Both the position numbers and the translations under genes were made by a program. Below the pieces are notes generated by a model. It had not been told where the DNA came from. It made no database searches and saw nothing but the letters and a program-made list of their open reading frames with translations. Positions 45,465 through 55,300 of a stretch of DNA of 64,000 bases are shown in pieces. Every line of letters starts with the position of its first letter. The stretch's first letter is position 1. This stretch comes from Pseudomonadales bacterium (GTDB lineage Bacteria; Pseudomonadota; Gammaproteobacteria; Pseudomonadales; DC-out160), in NCBI GenBank assembly GCA_019090455.1, contig JAHRWA010000065.1, positions 22,352 through 86,351 of the forward strand, read 5' to 3'.

Positions 45465-45740
45465 ATGAAATCAAAAACTGAAAAACTTATCGCCAAGCAT
45501 CCTGAAGTGACGTTTAGTGAAGCGAAAAAAGTCGCATCTCACATTCAACGTGAAGATGGCGATTGGAGTCTCAACACATTAATGATTGAAGGCTACGATG
45601 TCCCCTTTAAATACCGTCGTAAAAAGAAATACAAGAACCTCAAGGGCGCGTATGTCAATCTTAGCTATTACCCTGTGGTAGAAACTGTTTCAGGGTTAGA
45701 ATTTGAAATAATGAAAGTAGTTAAGTTGAATATTGCCTAA
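45465..45740 (+). CDS. Small conserved-looking protein of unknown function
   Basis: The 91-residue protein begins 4 bp after the RNase H stop and is probably co-transcribed. It is basic and soluble, with no signal peptide or membrane segment; visible words are HPEVTFSEAKKVASHIQREDGDWSLNTL and YDVPFKYRRKKKYK. I do not recognise a family. The even codon use and tight spacing support it as real. Confidence 0.65.
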   Translation: MKSKTEKLIAKHPEVTFSEAKKVASHIQREDGDWSLNTLMIEGYDVPFKYRRKKKYKNLKGAYVNLSYYPVVETVSGLEFEIMKVVKLNIA

Positions 45741-45918
45741 TTTAGACAACAAACCAGGCTGTATGATTTGCGTTTGTCTCAGTGAAAAAAAATTAACCGC
45801 CTTTTTACTTAACGCTATTTTACTTAGAATTATATTGTGTAGAGCTATCTTACTTAAAGCTATAATGATACTGAGGGCACATTTAAAAATGTCGCCATTG
45901 GTAAACGAGAACGAATGA

Positions 45919-46779
45919 ATGATTAATGTTGGCGAAACTTATAAATTAGAAGTGGTGAAGATAGTTGCTTTTGGCGTGTATGTCGATGCCGAAGACCTTG
46001 GCGATGTACTGTTGCCCAGTCGATATATTAGAAGAGAGCTGCGTGTCGGGGATATGGTGACTGTATTTCTCTACCTTGATTCAGAAGACCGACCTATCGC
46101 GACAACACAGACACCCAAAGCGGAAATAGGGCAGTTCGCCTACCTAAACGTAAAAGCGACCGGACCCTACGGTGCTTTTTTAGATTGGGGTTTGGATAAA
46201 GATATCTTGGTACCCTTTGCAGAGCAGCATCGTCCCATGTTTGTTGATCATTCCTACTTAGTCTATTTGTATATTAGTAAAGCCGATGGTCGAATAGCAG
46301 CTTCCTCTAAAGTCGATAAGTACGTTGAACAAGGGGATCATGAATTTAAAGCGCATCAAGCGGTGGATCTTATCATTGCCAACAGCACAGACCTGGGATT
46401 TAAGGCGATTATCAATCACAGTCATTGGGGCGTACTTTATAAGGGCGATGTGTTTGAACGTTTGAGCTTTGGGCAATCAAAAAAGGGCTTTATTAAACAC
46501 ATTCGCCCGGATGGTAAGATTGACTTGAGTCTGCAAGCGGGGCAAGAAACCCGAGATAAACACGCAAAAATTATTGAGCGTTATTTACAGAAACAAAATG
46601 GATTTGCACCGGTGCATGACAAATCTGATCCTGAGCTTATATCTCGATTATTTGGTATGAGTAAAGCCGCCTTTAAACGCACTATCGGCAATTTAAAGAA
46701 GCGGGGCATTGTTAGCATTGGCTCTGACGGCATACGTTTAATCGATCCGGCTTCTGGGGATACTTCAGAAACCGATTAA
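45919..46779 (+). CDS. cvfB: CvfB-like S1 RNA-binding protein
   Basis: A 286-residue protein of the CvfB/YitL family. Tandem S1-type OB-folds are seen at residues 1-62 (GETYKLEVVKIVAFGVYVD, DVLLPSRY) and 66-130 (GQFAYLNVKATGPYGAFLDWG, DILVPFAEQ), with a third near 145-215 and a C-terminal winged helix (RLFGMSKAAFKRTIGNLKKRG). CvfB was found as a virulence regulator in Staphylococcus and binds RNA; its role in Gammaproteobacteria is not settled. ATG 45919 follows GAGAACGA. Confidence 0.9.
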   Translation: MINVGETYKLEVVKIVAFGVYVDAEDLGDVLLPSRYIRRELRVGDMVTVFLYLDSEDRPIATTQTPKAEIGQFAYLNVKATGPYGAFLDWGLDKDILVPFAEQHRPMFVDHSYLVYLYISKADGRIAASSKVDKYVEQGDHEFKAHQAVDLIIANSTDLGFKAIINHSHWGVLYKGDVFERLSFGQSKKGFIKHIRPDGKIDLSLQAGQETRDKHAKIIERYLQKQNGFAPVHDKSDPELISRLFGMSKAAFKRTIGNLKKRGIVSIGSDGIRLIDPASGDTSETD

Positions 46780-46815
46780 CGACTCTCATTTTTTCTTTCT
46801 CACTAGGATATGCAT

Positions 46816-47307
46816 GTGACCAATAACGATGTACTACGCAGACTACGATATACCTTTGATTTTAATGATTCCAAAATGGTTGCTCTTTTTAGTTTGGCAG
46901 ACTTAGAGGTGACGCGGTCGCAAATCAGTAATTGGTTAAAGAAAGAGGAAGACCCCTCCTACGAAGAGTGCAGCGATACCGAGTTGGCAATTTTCTTGAA
47001 TGGAATGATTACGGATAATCGAGGTGAGAGAGAAGGAGCAAAGCCAGAGCCGGAAAAACGGTTAACCAATAATATTATCTTTAAGAAATTGAAAATCGCC
47101 TTAGACTTAAAAAGTGACGAAATTCTAGAAGCCATGGATATGGCTAATTTGAGCATTAGCAAGCATGAACTCAGTGCTTTTTTCCGTAAGCCCGGTCATA
47201 AACATTATCGAGAATGCCAGGATCAAATATTGCGAAATTTTCTAAAAGGCGTACAGCTGAAGTTTCGCAGTCAACCCAAGCCAGAGGAAGGTTTTAAGTG
47301 GTCTTAA
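46816..47307 (+). CDS. DUF1456 (YehS-like) protein
   Basis: A 163-residue protein made of two repeats of the DUF1456 unit: NNDVLRRLRYTFDFNDSKMV with QISNWLKKEEDPSYEECSD, and NNIIFKKLKIALDLKSDEIL with ELSAFFRKPGHKHYRECQD. This is the E. coli YehS layout; function unknown. The GTG at 46816, giving MTNNDVLRRL as in homologues, has AGG 8 nt upstream, whereas the ATG at 46810 is too close to it. Located between cvfB and gltX on the same strand. Confidence 0.87.
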   Translation: MTNNDVLRRLRYTFDFNDSKMVALFSLADLEVTRSQISNWLKKEEDPSYEECSDTELAIFLNGMITDNRGEREGAKPEPEKRLTNNIIFKKLKIALDLKSDEILEAMDMANLSISKHELSAFFRKPGHKHYRECQDQILRNFLKGVQLKFRSQPKPEEGFKWS

Positions 47308-47332
47308 CGCACTCCTGCCAGTAATTGAGATT

Positions 47333-47356
47333 TCCCATATTCCCATATTCCCATAT
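47333..47356. repeat. 8-bp tandem repeat, three copies, before gltX
   Basis: tcccatat is repeated exactly at 47333-47340, 47341-47348 and 47349-47356, ending 23 bp before the gltX start codon. A change in copy number could alter spacing of the gltX leader. Confidence 0.85.
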
Positions 47357-47379
47357 TTCTATAGGATTACCCCAGCAAC

Positions 47380-48858
47380 ATGACAGTCAGAACTCGAATT
47401 GCCCCTTCTCCTACCGGCGATCCCCATGTGGGCACCGCGTACATTGCTTTATTTAATCTCTGCTTTGCCCGTCAGCATAAAGGCCAGTTTATCCTACGTA
47501 TAGAGGATACGGATCAAGTGAGAAGTACCCCTGAATCGGAAAAGGCGATATTGGATTCGATGCGTTGGGTGGGATTGGAGTGGGACGAAGGGCCTGATGT
47601 GGGCGGAGATTTTGGTCCGTATCGCCAAAGTGAGCGAATGGATATTTACAAAAAGTACGTCGATGAGTTGTTAGAAAAAGGCCATGCCTTTCATTGTTTC
47701 CGGACACCCGCAGAGTTGGATCAGTTGCGAGAGGAAAAAAGAGCGAAGGGAGAAATGCCAGGATTCAAATTGGAGAATCCAGCTTTGCCCGCTGAGGAAG
47801 TGGAACGACGTATTGCAGCAGGCGAGTCTTATGTCGTTCGAATGAAAGTGCCAATGGACGGTATCTGTGAGGTAAAAGATTTATTACGCAGCACTGTAGA
47901 AATTCCCTGGGAGCAGGTGGATATGCAGGTGTTGTTAAAAAGCGACGGCATGCCCACTTACCATCTTGCCAACGTGGTGGATGACCACCTCATGGCAATC
48001 ACCCATGTCATACGGGGCGAAGAATGGATTAACTCAGCGCCCAAACATATTTTGCTTTACCAATATTTTGGCTGGAACGAACCCGTATTTTGTCATATGC
48101 CCCTGTTACGAAATCCCGATAAGAGTAAGTTGAGCAAACGTAAAAATCCAACCTCTATCACCTATTACGAAAGAATGGGATTTCTACCGGAAGCCATGCT
48201 TAACTATCTTGGTCGTATGGGTTGGTCCATGCCCGATGAACGTGAGAAATTTAGCCTCGCTGAGATGATTGAGCGCTTCGATATTCAGCGTGTTTCATTA
48301 GGCGGCCCGATATTTGATGTGGAAAAATTAAAATGGCTCAATGGTAATTGGTTGCGAGAAGACCTTACCCCCGAAGCGTTGGCTGAAAGAATTCAGCAGT
48401 GGGCTTTTAATAAAGACAACTTAATGCGAATGCTACCGGATATTCAAAAGCGTATAGAAGTGATGAGTGACATTGCACCGCTAGCGAGCTTCTTTCTCAG
48501 TGGTATGTTGGATTTAGATGAAGCCTCATTTACCCATAAGAAATTAGAACTGGCAGAAGTCAAAAAAGCGTTACAATTTGGATTATGGAAACTGGAGGCA
48601 TTGAGAGTCTGGGATGAGACTGCCATCACTGAAGCACTGACCTCACTAGCAGAAAAATTAGAAATAAAATTACGGGATTTTATAGCCCCTTATTTTGTCG
48701 CGATATCGGGTAAGTCTTCCTCCACCCCAGTATTTAGTGCGATGGCGATATTGGGTCCTGATATGACGCGCGCACGATTACGTCATGCTGTGACTATCCT
48801 CGGAGGCGTTTCGAAGAAAGAAACTAAACGATGGGAGAAGGAATTTAAAAAGTTATAG
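47380..48858 (+). CDS. gltX: Glutamyl-tRNA synthetase
   Basis: The 492-residue class I synthetase charges tRNA-Glu. The HIGH-type motif appears as [11 protein letters not shown] near residue 11, and the second class I motif is [10 protein letters not shown] near 250. [10 protein letters not shown] and GLEWDEGPD are further hallmarks, and the C-terminal anticodon-binding region includes [19 protein letters not shown]. Length is normal for GltX. AGGA lies about 12 nt before the ATG. Confidence 0.97.
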   Translation: MTVRTRIAPSPTGDPHVGTAYIALFNLCFARQHKGQFILRIEDTDQVRSTPESEKAILDSMRWVGLEWDEGPDVGGDFGPYRQSERMDIYKKYVDELLEKGHAFHCFRTPAELDQLREEKRAKGEMPGFKLENPALPAEEVERRIAAGESYVVRMKVPMDGICEVKDLLRSTVEIPWEQVDMQVLLKSDGMPTYHLANVVDDHLMAITHVIRGEEWINSAPKHILLYQYFGWNEPVFCHMPLLRNPDKSKLSKRKNPTSITYYERMGFLPEAMLNYLGRMGWSMPDEREKFSLAEMIERFDIQRVSLGGPIFDVEKLKWLNGNWLREDLTPEALAERIQQWAFNKDNLMRMLPDIQKRIEVMSDIAPLASFFLSGMLDLDEASFTHKKLELAEVKKALQFGLWKLEALRVWDETAITEALTSLAEKLEIKLRDFIAPYFVAISGKSSSTPVFSAMAILGPDMTRARLRHAVTILGGVSKKETKRWEKEFKKL

Positions 48859-50343
48859 TCTCGTGCAATTTCGAATGACGTAGTGACTCAGGCAGAGTGT
48901 CAACCTCATTGGCAGTATTTCAATAGAAGGGGCTATTCCCAAAGCCCTCTATCATTATCCCAATGTGCGGAAGATTCTGTATCACAATGATTTCTGCATA
49001 CCATGCTGGACAAAAAACTATCCGATAGTTTTTTAGACCAAAAGAAGGTGTCGCAATATTCAATTTGAACATCAGTAGAAAGGTCACCACGAACTTGGCG
49101 CTTTAAAAATAATTTACTCTGATATAGACAATGGTAAGAAGGCGACTGACTAAGTTGTTGCCTAACGATAAGATGCCGGAGCTCGTTAGACAAAAGAAAT
49201 TTTACTGCGCCTTTATGTACTTCAGTGAAATAGCCGAGTCGTTTTATTAATAGTTAATTCTCTTAATAAACTGTACCTGTGACAATCCCTGGGCGATTCA
49301 ACTAGCGAATTGTTTTTCGTCTACTTGTATTTGTATTTAAATTTATTATGAAAAGAAGCCGATTGTAGTTTGTTGAAGTCATGTGATCTTTTCAAACCGG
49401 CTTAAGTGGAGTATAGTCGCCGCTTTTTTGATAAAAGCTGGAATCGTTCGATTTTACCGTTAAAAAATGAGGGGAAATATTTTCCGGTCGAGTCGCAGTG
49501 TAGGAAAGACTCCTCTGTTCATGTTAACGGGGTATGCGTTCGAAATGTGTGTGCGTAAACTTGATTGGTCTGTCTTGGTTCTATTTTTTTGAGCGAAGAT
49601 TTTTTTCTGAGGGATTGACATGTGCGGTTCGGTGTGCTTTTTGGCTTGGTGTCATGATGTTTATAAAAGGATTGTTTCTAAGCTAAGTGGTTCACCGTCG
49701 AAAATAGATAGCATGGTGCTTCTAACCGGATTTCATGCAGGTTCATAAACTGAAACTGGTATTGGGTTTAATTCCAGGGTCCTATTCTCGGTTTCTGGAG
49801 AATCGACACTTTTAGAAGTGACAGTCGAAAATGTTGATGGCTGGCAACCTATCAAATACGGTTCAACTTTAACTCATTGTGAGTCAATATATTAATTCCT
49901 TTTGATGCTTTTGAAACATTTGGTGTCACTCCTTTTGTTCCGTTAAGAACCATCATTTTTGTCAAACAGCTCGTGTAATACGAATTTTTTCCGATTGGAT
50001 TCAAGGTTAGATTTTGTCGAGATGTGAATTCGTCGTGTATCAACCTATACCACTAATACTCGAGGGGAACGTTCTCAGCAGAATACTTTGTGGTTGCTGA
50101 AATTCAGCCTGGTGTCAGTGATGATTCCGGCGTTGTCGTCGTCACAGTAAGTTCCTGAAGAAGCCGATCAGGAATATTAATTAAAGCGTCACTTGCTTAG
50201 GCATTGGACTTTCTCGTGGATAGCCATTTCCAGTATCTATTGAGCGAGTAGAAACCTGAGCTTTGACTGGGTAGTTCAATAGGTAATGTCTTATCTGAAA
50301 GCGCTACCTAACGGTTAGCTAAGAAAACTTAACGGAGAATATT
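48859..50343. other. 1.5-kb stretch without an intact gene
   Basis: Between gltX and the exported repeat protein no frame looks like a complete gene. A - strand frame of 86 codons at 48933-49193 has no family likeness. A short AT-rich hairpin (AAAAAACTAT/ATAGTTTTTT at 49012-49034) is present. From about 49750 to 50157 broken frames with beta-domain-like composition appear (separate entry). The last 200 bp should contain the promoter and leader of the next gene. Confidence 0.6.
49752..50157 (+). pseudogene. Possible decayed fragments of an exported beta-rich protein
   Basis: One frame near 49752-49895 reads TETGIGFNSRVLFSVSGEST and VTVENVDGWQPIKYGSTLT before a stop, and another near 50058-50157 reads GTFSAEYFVVAEIQPGVSDD then VVVVTVSS before a stop. 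Both have the alternating hydrophobic pattern of beta-sandwich domains, lack starts, and lie in different frames. They may be remnants of an earlier companion of the downstream surface-protein locus. This is a reading of composition, not a family match. Confidence 0.3.
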
Positions 50344-52281
50344 GTGGGAATGGGTAGAACTAGGTTGGTCCTTTGGTCCTTTTTGATGGCATGGTTTGCT
50401 TTTACAGGGAACGCTCAGGCGGGTGTTGGAGAGGCGGGTACATATTTAACTAATAATCAGAACTCTGATGGATCTTGGGGGGTTGATTCTTCCACCCAAT
50501 ATTTTGAAACCACCGAAGCGGTACGAAGTCTGCAATCCATCGGTAATAAAGGAAATGCTTACGCGGAAGGATTGAACTTTATCGCGAACAGCTACATTGA
50601 CGGCACAGAGGATCGCGCTAGGCGAGTGGAGGCGCTATTCCCGGAAGGATATGATGTGGCGGGTGATATTAGCGAGATACTGGAGGCACAAAGAGCAGAT
50701 GGGAGTTTTGGTTTCGCTGTTGGTTATGAGGGCAATGTGTTCCATACCGCGTTGGCTCTGGCAGCCCTTAAGGCGTCTGGCACTGGTGGTGCTGCCAACA
50801 TCACAGCTATTAGCTATCTTTTGTCATTTCAGAATGCAGATGGCTCGTTTGGTTTAACAGCGGACCAAACCAGTGTTTATCTGACTTCATTGGTGGGGTT
50901 GGCGTTAGATGGATTGGGTCAAGATGCTGTGGTAGATGCCGCAGTCGCGTGGTTGGTGTCGAGACAAAACCCTGATGGTGGCTTCGGTGACTCAGGTTCA
51001 ACGACGTTTGAAACAGCATTTGTTTCACGTCTGCTCTATGTGAGAGATAACAGTAGTGCGGTTGCTATTGCGGCACAAGATTATTTACTTGATAACCAAA
51101 ATATCAATGGCAGCTTCAATGATGAAACTTATGATACAGCAGTGGCTGCATGGGGGTTAAAGGTCGCATTTATTGATGCACCATTGAAAAGCGGGCTCAA
51201 CCTGTTTGGCTTACCTTCTGGTGTTGAGGTGGGTTATACCTCTTACAACTTAATTGAAGACTTAGGTGGTGAATTGGTAGTGGATAGAGTTGATCAATTT
51301 AATCGGGTGACCGGTTTATTTGAATCGACTTTTTATAGCGCTGGTGTGGTTTCTGGCGATGAATTTCCTATTGTCGATGATGAAGGTTACCTTGTGTATA
51401 TGAAGGACGCTGGTGTGATGTATCATCGTGTCCAAGCGTTCACTTCTTCTTATCAGTTTACCTCAGGCCTTAATGTTGTGGCTTTTTCCAATGCCCCGAC
51501 TGAGCCTGCTATAACTTCTCAGGATTTGTTAGGGTATATTGGAAGTCCCGCAGAAGTCGCGAGTGTTCAAAGAATTAATCGAGAAACTGGCCGTTTTGAA
51601 ACGACTGTTTATCAAGGTAGTCTTCCGGTTGGGGCTTCCTTTGATATAAGTATCGGAGAAGCCTATTTAGTCCATATGTTAGTGCCTAAAGATATTTCTA
51701 ATATTTTTGCCCCGCCTTCTATTTCAATTACATCTCCGGTTGATGGTACAGAATATTTTGATCCGTTGTTGGATGTGACGGGTACCGTTAGTGTTGATGT
51801 CATGTCCGTTTTCGTCAATGACGTTCCTGCCAATATAGTAGGTTCAACCTTCAGTGCAGATGATATCGTTTTGGTCGAAGGCGTCAATGCTATCACCGCA
51901 GTCGCCACTGGCAGCAATGGTATTACTGCATCCAACACAATCAATATCACCTACATAGAAGGAATCGACTACACCATACCTCAGGGCGGTTCGGCGAATG
52001 ATAGTCAGAGTGTCTTCGGTGATCCGGCGCTATTAAGTGGTGCGGCAGGTGTGGGTGCAAGTTGGACGGGGCCGACGTTTTTCGGACTAGCCATCGCAGG
52101 AGCTAGTTTTGTTGCGGCGAATGAGATTCAGATCTCGTATCAAATCCAGATTGCCGCATCTGCCCCGGTTGGTGTATACGATTTTCATTTAGAACTGAGT
52201 GTTTCCGATAGCGCTGGCGAGCCCTTAGTGCCGTTAACAAATAATATTTACGACTTTAAAGTCAGAGTTACAACCCCTTAA
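50344..52281 (+). CDS. Exported alpha/alpha-toroid (prenyltransferase/squalene cyclase repeat) protein with Ig-like domain
   Basis: A 645-residue protein with a signal peptide (WSFLMAWFAFTGNAQAG). Residues about 28-275 hold five QN-x-DGSFG-type repeats (QNSDGSWG, QRADGSFG, QNADGSFG, QNPDGGFG, QNINGSFN) of the squalene-cyclase/prenyltransferase toroid. Residues about 280-445 contain two related units of about 80 residues, beginning SGLNLFGLP and SGLNVVAFS and ending YLVYM and YLVHM. An Ig-like domain (SISITSPVDGTEYFDP) and a C-terminal beta domain follow. GTG start with GGAG 7 nt upstream. No cyclase catalytic motif is evident, so a binding or structural role is likelier. The Rhs gene follows after 91 bp. 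Confidence 0.8.
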   Translation: MGMGRTRLVLWSFLMAWFAFTGNAQAGVGEAGTYLTNNQNSDGSWGVDSSTQYFETTEAVRSLQSIGNKGNAYAEGLNFIANSYIDGTEDRARRVEALFPEGYDVAGDISEILEAQRADGSFGFAVGYEGNVFHTALALAALKASGTGGAANITAISYLLSFQNADGSFGLTADQTSVYLTSLVGLALDGLGQDAVVDAAVAWLVSRQNPDGGFGDSGSTTFETAFVSRLLYVRDNSSAVAIAAQDYLLDNQNINGSFNDETYDTAVAAWGLKVAFIDAPLKSGLNLFGLPSGVEVGYTSYNLIEDLGGELVVDRVDQFNRVTGLFESTFYSAGVVSGDEFPIVDDEGYLVYMKDAGVMYHRVQAFTSSYQFTSGLNVVAFSNAPTEPAITSQDLLGYIGSPAEVASVQRINRETGRFETTVYQGSLPVGASFDISIGEAYLVHMLVPKDISNIFAPPSISITSPVDGTEYFDPLLDVTGTVSVDVMSVFVNDVPANIVGSTFSADDIVLVEGVNAITAVATGSNGITASNTINITYIEGIDYTIPQGGSANDSQSVFGDPALLSGAAGVGASWTGPTFFGLAIAGASFVAANEIQISYQIQIAASAPVGVYDFHLELSVSDSAGEPLVPLTNNIYDFKVRVTTP

Positions 52282-52372
52282 TGATTGGCGCATCCATTTC
52301 ATATCTCGATTGTACAGAACAATACGAAATCAGATTGGATGGAATGCAAGGTAGGATTAGGAGAAGCGAATA

Positions 52373-55300
52373 GTGACATTTTTGAGAGAAACCAAAACAA
52401 TCGATCGTAAATTAAGTCGGCTAGAAAGATTAAAGCGTCGGGTGATTATACTCGTGATTACAAGCTTGCTGTTTCAATCTTGTAATGTGATGGCCTATGT
52501 TGATCTTCTCAATATCAGTAACAATACGATAGATAGATCGCTGAAAATACCGCAGCCGGCAAGGCAGTCATTGGCGATCATGGAAAAAGAAAAGTCGAAG
52601 CATGCGAAGTTGAATAGGCAACAAGAGCTAGAGGTTCCACACGCTGCTCGTGAATTAAACCATAGTTTACGTGAAACGAAAAAAATCGCGAAGAAAATCC
52701 AACGCCGATTGAGTAAAGGCAAAAAAGTAGGTGCATTAGTCAAACAGCTACGAGGAAAGTTAGTCTCACTCCGCGACCTCGATAGTGTCGTAAAAAGAAA
52801 TTTACGTCTAGCTATGAACAAAGCGAAAACGCAATCAAACGAAACGCGAAAGCGGCAGAAGCAAAGACGTCAGCATTACAACTCGCAAATTACCCCGATA
52901 TTGAGTCAATTAGAAGACATGCTGAATAGGCATAGCAACGTTAATGGCGGTAATCGAAAAGTAAAGTTAAGAACCGCATTTTCTGGAGCGTTAGATGATT
53001 TTATTGCGCTATGTGAAGATCGTATAAAGGATAAAGGGGCTGACGACAAATACCCTACCGAGCCCACGTTTCGAAAGGCGAAATTTAAACGTAAAGATCC
53101 TAAAGTAAACGGTAGTGTACAGCCTGCCTATATTGCTCAGCATAAGGCAAAGAAAAATAAAAAGCAGACTAACGAAGCCGTATTTATGTTTGGTGATGTT
53201 GCCTCTAAAAGTGCCGCGACTGCCGATTCGAGCAGCTTGCCTACCGTTGGCATGTCAGCAGCGGCTCTCAAAATGGTGAGCCCACCTACTGCGACAGACT
53301 TAGCTGCCACAGTAGAGGTTGAGTTTACTGCGGATATTCTTGCTTTGGCTGCAGAACTTAATAATTCACCCGCTCGAATTTTTCAATGGGTTCAAAATAA
53401 TATACGGGTAGAGTTCTACCATGGATCGATGAAAGGTTCCCGAGGTACGCTATTGGAATTGGCGGGTAATGATGTCGATACCTCATCGCTGTTGTTGGCA
53501 TTGTTGAGGGCAGCGGGTGCTCCCAGTCGATATGTCGAAGGTACGGTAGATTTGCCCATCGAAAAAGCGCGTAATCTCACCGGGATTACCGATAACAGCA
53601 GCCTAGGTTCACTGTTTGCTAGCGCCGGAATTCCCACGGTATTGATCAGTGACGGGACAGGCGTTGTGACAGTGCGGATTGAGCACACCTGGGTAGAGGC
53701 ATACGTAGACTATGATCCCTTGGGTGGCGCTAAAGCTGGACCTGGCGATTTATGGGTACCGCTTTCCGCATGGTATAAACCTCAGGTCAATGACGAGGGA
53801 TTAGATATCGTCTCTGATTCTGGGTTTAACTCAGATACGTTTTTAAACGATTTTATCAAAACGGTTCGAAGTGATAGTGTCGTGGATGGCTTCAAACTCT
53901 TTCTTGACGACTATCTCAAAGGTACGACACCGGGTATAAGCTGGCAAGATAGCTTAAAAACTCAAGAGATCGAAAACGAACTCTTTAGAACCTTACCGAA
54001 TACATTAAACTTTGAAGTTGTCTCTATCAATGCTGAGTATGCAGAGCTTCCGGATAGTTTACGGCATAAAATTACCATTAGCCTGCCCGGTTTAGGGCTT
54101 TCACATGGTATAAATCTCAGCGAAGTGGTTGGGCGTCGAGTCACGCTATCCTACCCACCGGCAGACGAAGCCAGTCGTATTTTGATTGACAGTAGCGGTG
54201 GAATCGAAAATGTAGATCCTCTCAGTGTGAATTTATTGCCGTCATTAAAAATTGAAGGTGAGACTGTCAGCACTGGAACGATAGTACGTGCCGGTTACAC
54301 TCAAACATTGCGAACGGTATTTCAAATGCCGGGTGCGGGAAGTGACACTGTTGACTATTCGATTATCTCAGGCGCTTACTACGCGGTAGGTCTAGATCCA
54401 CAATTGGTATCCACTGCTTATTTATCAGAACGAATTGCGGAACATATTTCTACCGTGGGTAATGTCAGCGAGTCTACCGATAATATGGACGACATCACGG
54501 GAGAGATATTGTACCTGGCGGTGATGCGGTACTTTAATGATGTGAATGCAGGCGATAAAACGATAGCTCAGGCGTTAAAAAGTGTTTTTCTCAAGCAAAC
54601 CTCCGGCGCTATTACAGGCAAGACATTGTCTGTTTCTTACTTGTTTGGTACCCCCGCGGATCTTGGTCCTGGTGGTTATTTCGTTGACGCGAAGAGAAAT
54701 ATATATACGCCTATTTCAAGTACTGGTGATAATGATGACGAGCTTGATTTTATGTTGGTGGGTGGTTATAACAGCTCTTTTTACGAGCATGAGTTATTCG
54801 AATCGTTCTTTAACTTAAATGCCATTTCGACTCTTAAGCTTCTTGCATTGGCCAGCGAAGCCGACATGCCAATATACGATATTGATAGTAGTAATGTTGG
54901 CTCGATACTGCCGCTTTTAACTTTGAACTCTTCGGTGAAGTCCGCTATTCAATCGGCAGTGTTCAATGGCCATAAAGTGAAGGTCCACAGAGATGAACTC
55001 ACTGTGCAAAATTGGCAGGGGGCGGGTTATATTGATTTAGATCCCACTACCAATGCAGCAGGCTATATCATAAGTGGTGGCTGGGCTGGTGGTGCTACGG
55101 TGGATGAAGTTGCAGATTATTTGGGGGATCTTTGGGGCGACGCAACAAATTGGTTTTGGGGCGGTGATCCAGTCAATATTGCTAACGGCAATCTACTACA
55201 GACCGATGATGATTTAACCGTCGCTACGAGCGGGTTACCGGTTTCGATAAAGCGGCACTATAACTCTTTCTCTGATTATAACGGACCTTTTGGTTATGGT

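Noticed and set aside
45733..45918. 61-codon frame between the small unknown gene and cvfB
   Set aside because: TTG start overlapping the previous gene and a composition driven by AT-rich repeats of cttactta; not a convincing protein.
49012..49034. AT-rich hairpin AAAAAACTAT/ATAGTTTTTT considered as the gltX terminator
   Set aside because: Stem is almost only A-T pairs with a 3-nt loop; too weak to call a terminator.
48933..49193. 86-codon - strand frame with several cysteines
   Set aside because: No ribosome binding site, no recognisable family and isolated in a decayed stretch.
50344..51180. Toroid repeats considered as a true squalene/hopene cyclase
   Set aside because: No DXDD-type catalytic motif, too short, and an export signal; only the repeat fold is shared.
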